Shown here piece after piece: positions 63,607-64,000 of a DNA stretch of 64,000 bases. The position numbers and the translations under genes were made by a program. The stretch spans positions 372,001 through 436,000 of the forward strand of contig NZ_JAAQOM010000001.1 of the NCBI RefSeq assembly GCF_011682055.1, written 5' to 3'. Position 1 is the first letter of the stretch, and the number at the start of each line of letters is the position of its first letter. The notes under the pieces were generated by a model. It had not been told where the DNA came from. It did not search any database and saw only the letters and a program-made list of their open reading frames with translations. The stretch comes from Telluria antibiotica. GTDB taxonomy: Bacteria > Pseudomonadota > Gammaproteobacteria > Burkholderiales > Burkholderiaceae_D.

Positions 63607-64000
63607 ATGTTCAACTGGTACCGGGACATCACGTCCCAGGAGCGCAAGACATTCTGGGGCTGCTTCGGCGGCTGGGCGCTCGACGCGCTCGACGTGCAGA
63701 TGTTCAGCCTGGCAATTCCCGTCCTGATCGCCACATTCGGACTGGACAAGACAGACGCTGGCCTCGTCAGCGGCGTGACGCTCGTGTCGTCCGCGCTCGG
63801 CGGCTGGATCATGGGAGCGGTCTCCGACCGCATCGGCCGCGTGCGTGCGCTGCAGCTGACGATCGTGTGGTTCTCGGTGTTCACCTTGCTGTCGGCATTC
63901 GCCGCGACCTTCAGCCAACTGCTCGTGCTGAAGGCGTTGCAGGGCTTCGGCTTCGGCGGCGAGTGGGCCGCCGGCGCCGTGCTGATGGCCGAAGCGATTC
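63607..64000 (+). CDS. MFS transporter, N-terminal part (cut by window end)
   Basis: 131 residues visible: about four helices, with GGWALDALDVQMFSLAIPVLI (D-x-x-D in helix 1 as in AAHS and sialate-type transporters), GWIMGAVSDRIGRVRALQLT and KALQGFGFGGEWAAGAVLMAEA. Preceded by CGGAGACTACA. Probably co-transcribed with the previous transporter. Substrate cannot be told from the fragment. Confidence 0.85.
   Translation, partial: MFNWYRDITSQERKTFWGCFGGWALDALDVQMFSLAIPVLIATFGLDKTDAGLVSGVTLVSSALGGWIMGAVSDRIGRVRALQLTIVWFSVFTLLSAFAATFSQLLVLKALQGFGFGGEWAAGAVLMAEAI

Overview
The window is high-GC DNA (about two thirds G+C by eye) with dense, co-oriented operons, recurrent GGAGAC-type ribosome binding sites and protein types typical of a plant- or soil-associated betaproteobacterium. 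The closest feel is Oxalobacteraceae (Massilia, Duganella or Herbaspirillum-like); this is an inference from gene content and not a database result. No rRNA, tRNA, CRISPR array, prophage or insertion sequence was seen. Almost the whole window is catabolic: it looks like a funnel for plant phenolics and their glycosides.

Layout. (1) 1-2.9 kb: the end of an esterase and a family 2 glycoside hydrolase carrying a one-base frameshift. (2) 2.9-13.5 kb: pobA with a divergent AraC regulator, then a minus-strand hydroxycinnamate operon read ech, vdh, fcs, MhpT-like transporter, tannase/feruloyl-esterase-family lipoprotein, porin, with a divergent MarR regulator. (3) 14.0-18.9 kb: pcaR and the divergent pcaH-pcaG-pcaB-pcaCD operon (protocatechuate branch). 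(4) 18.9-31.7 kb: catR, then catB-catC-catA-benA-benB-benC-benD-pcaD (benzoate and catechol branch), a soluble chemoreceptor-like protein, and the minus-strand operon benE-benK-porin. A 46-bp CatR/BenM-type control region is duplicated in front of catB and benE. (5) 31.8-34.4 kb: a MarR regulator and vanAB (vanillate demethylase). The CoA-transferase and thiolase that finish the 3-oxoadipate pathway are not in the window.

(6) 34.4-42.1 kb: a seven-gene minus-strand operon led by a TonB-dependent receptor, with a C-C bond hydrolase, an extradiol dioxygenase, a Rieske ferredoxin, a flavoprotein hydroxylase, a cyclase-family metallohydrolase and a FAH-family hydrolase: a complete ring hydroxylation and meta-cleavage set. 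(7) 42.3-47.2 kb: a minus-strand operon read MFS transporter, C-glycoside deglycosidase alpha-like protein, beta-like (DUF6379-type) protein, sugar isomerase, Gfo/Idh oxidoreductase. (8) 47.4-61 kb: further minus-strand operons with a NodD-like LysR regulator, transporters, three more TIM-barrel isomerases, a TetR regulator, a GMC glycoside oxidase with its Tat-exported small subunit, a flavin reductase, a GH3 glycosidase and a luciferase-like monooxygenase. (9) 61.4 kb to the end: a GntR regulator and two MFS transporters.

The most interesting reading is that blocks 6-8 form a flavonoid-glycoside (probably C-glycoside) degradation system. Two promoters, those of the TonB/ring-cleavage operon and of the MFS/deglycosidase operon, carry nod-box-like elements with identical internal spacing, and a NodD-like flavonoid-type regulator is encoded between them. 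A separate AT-rich 19-bp operator occurs at four places in blocks 7-8. The ring-cleavage products (for example 4-coumarate from a flavanone B-ring) could feed directly into blocks 2-3. The proposed substrate is inferred; the gene order, motifs and repeated control elements are seen in the sequence.
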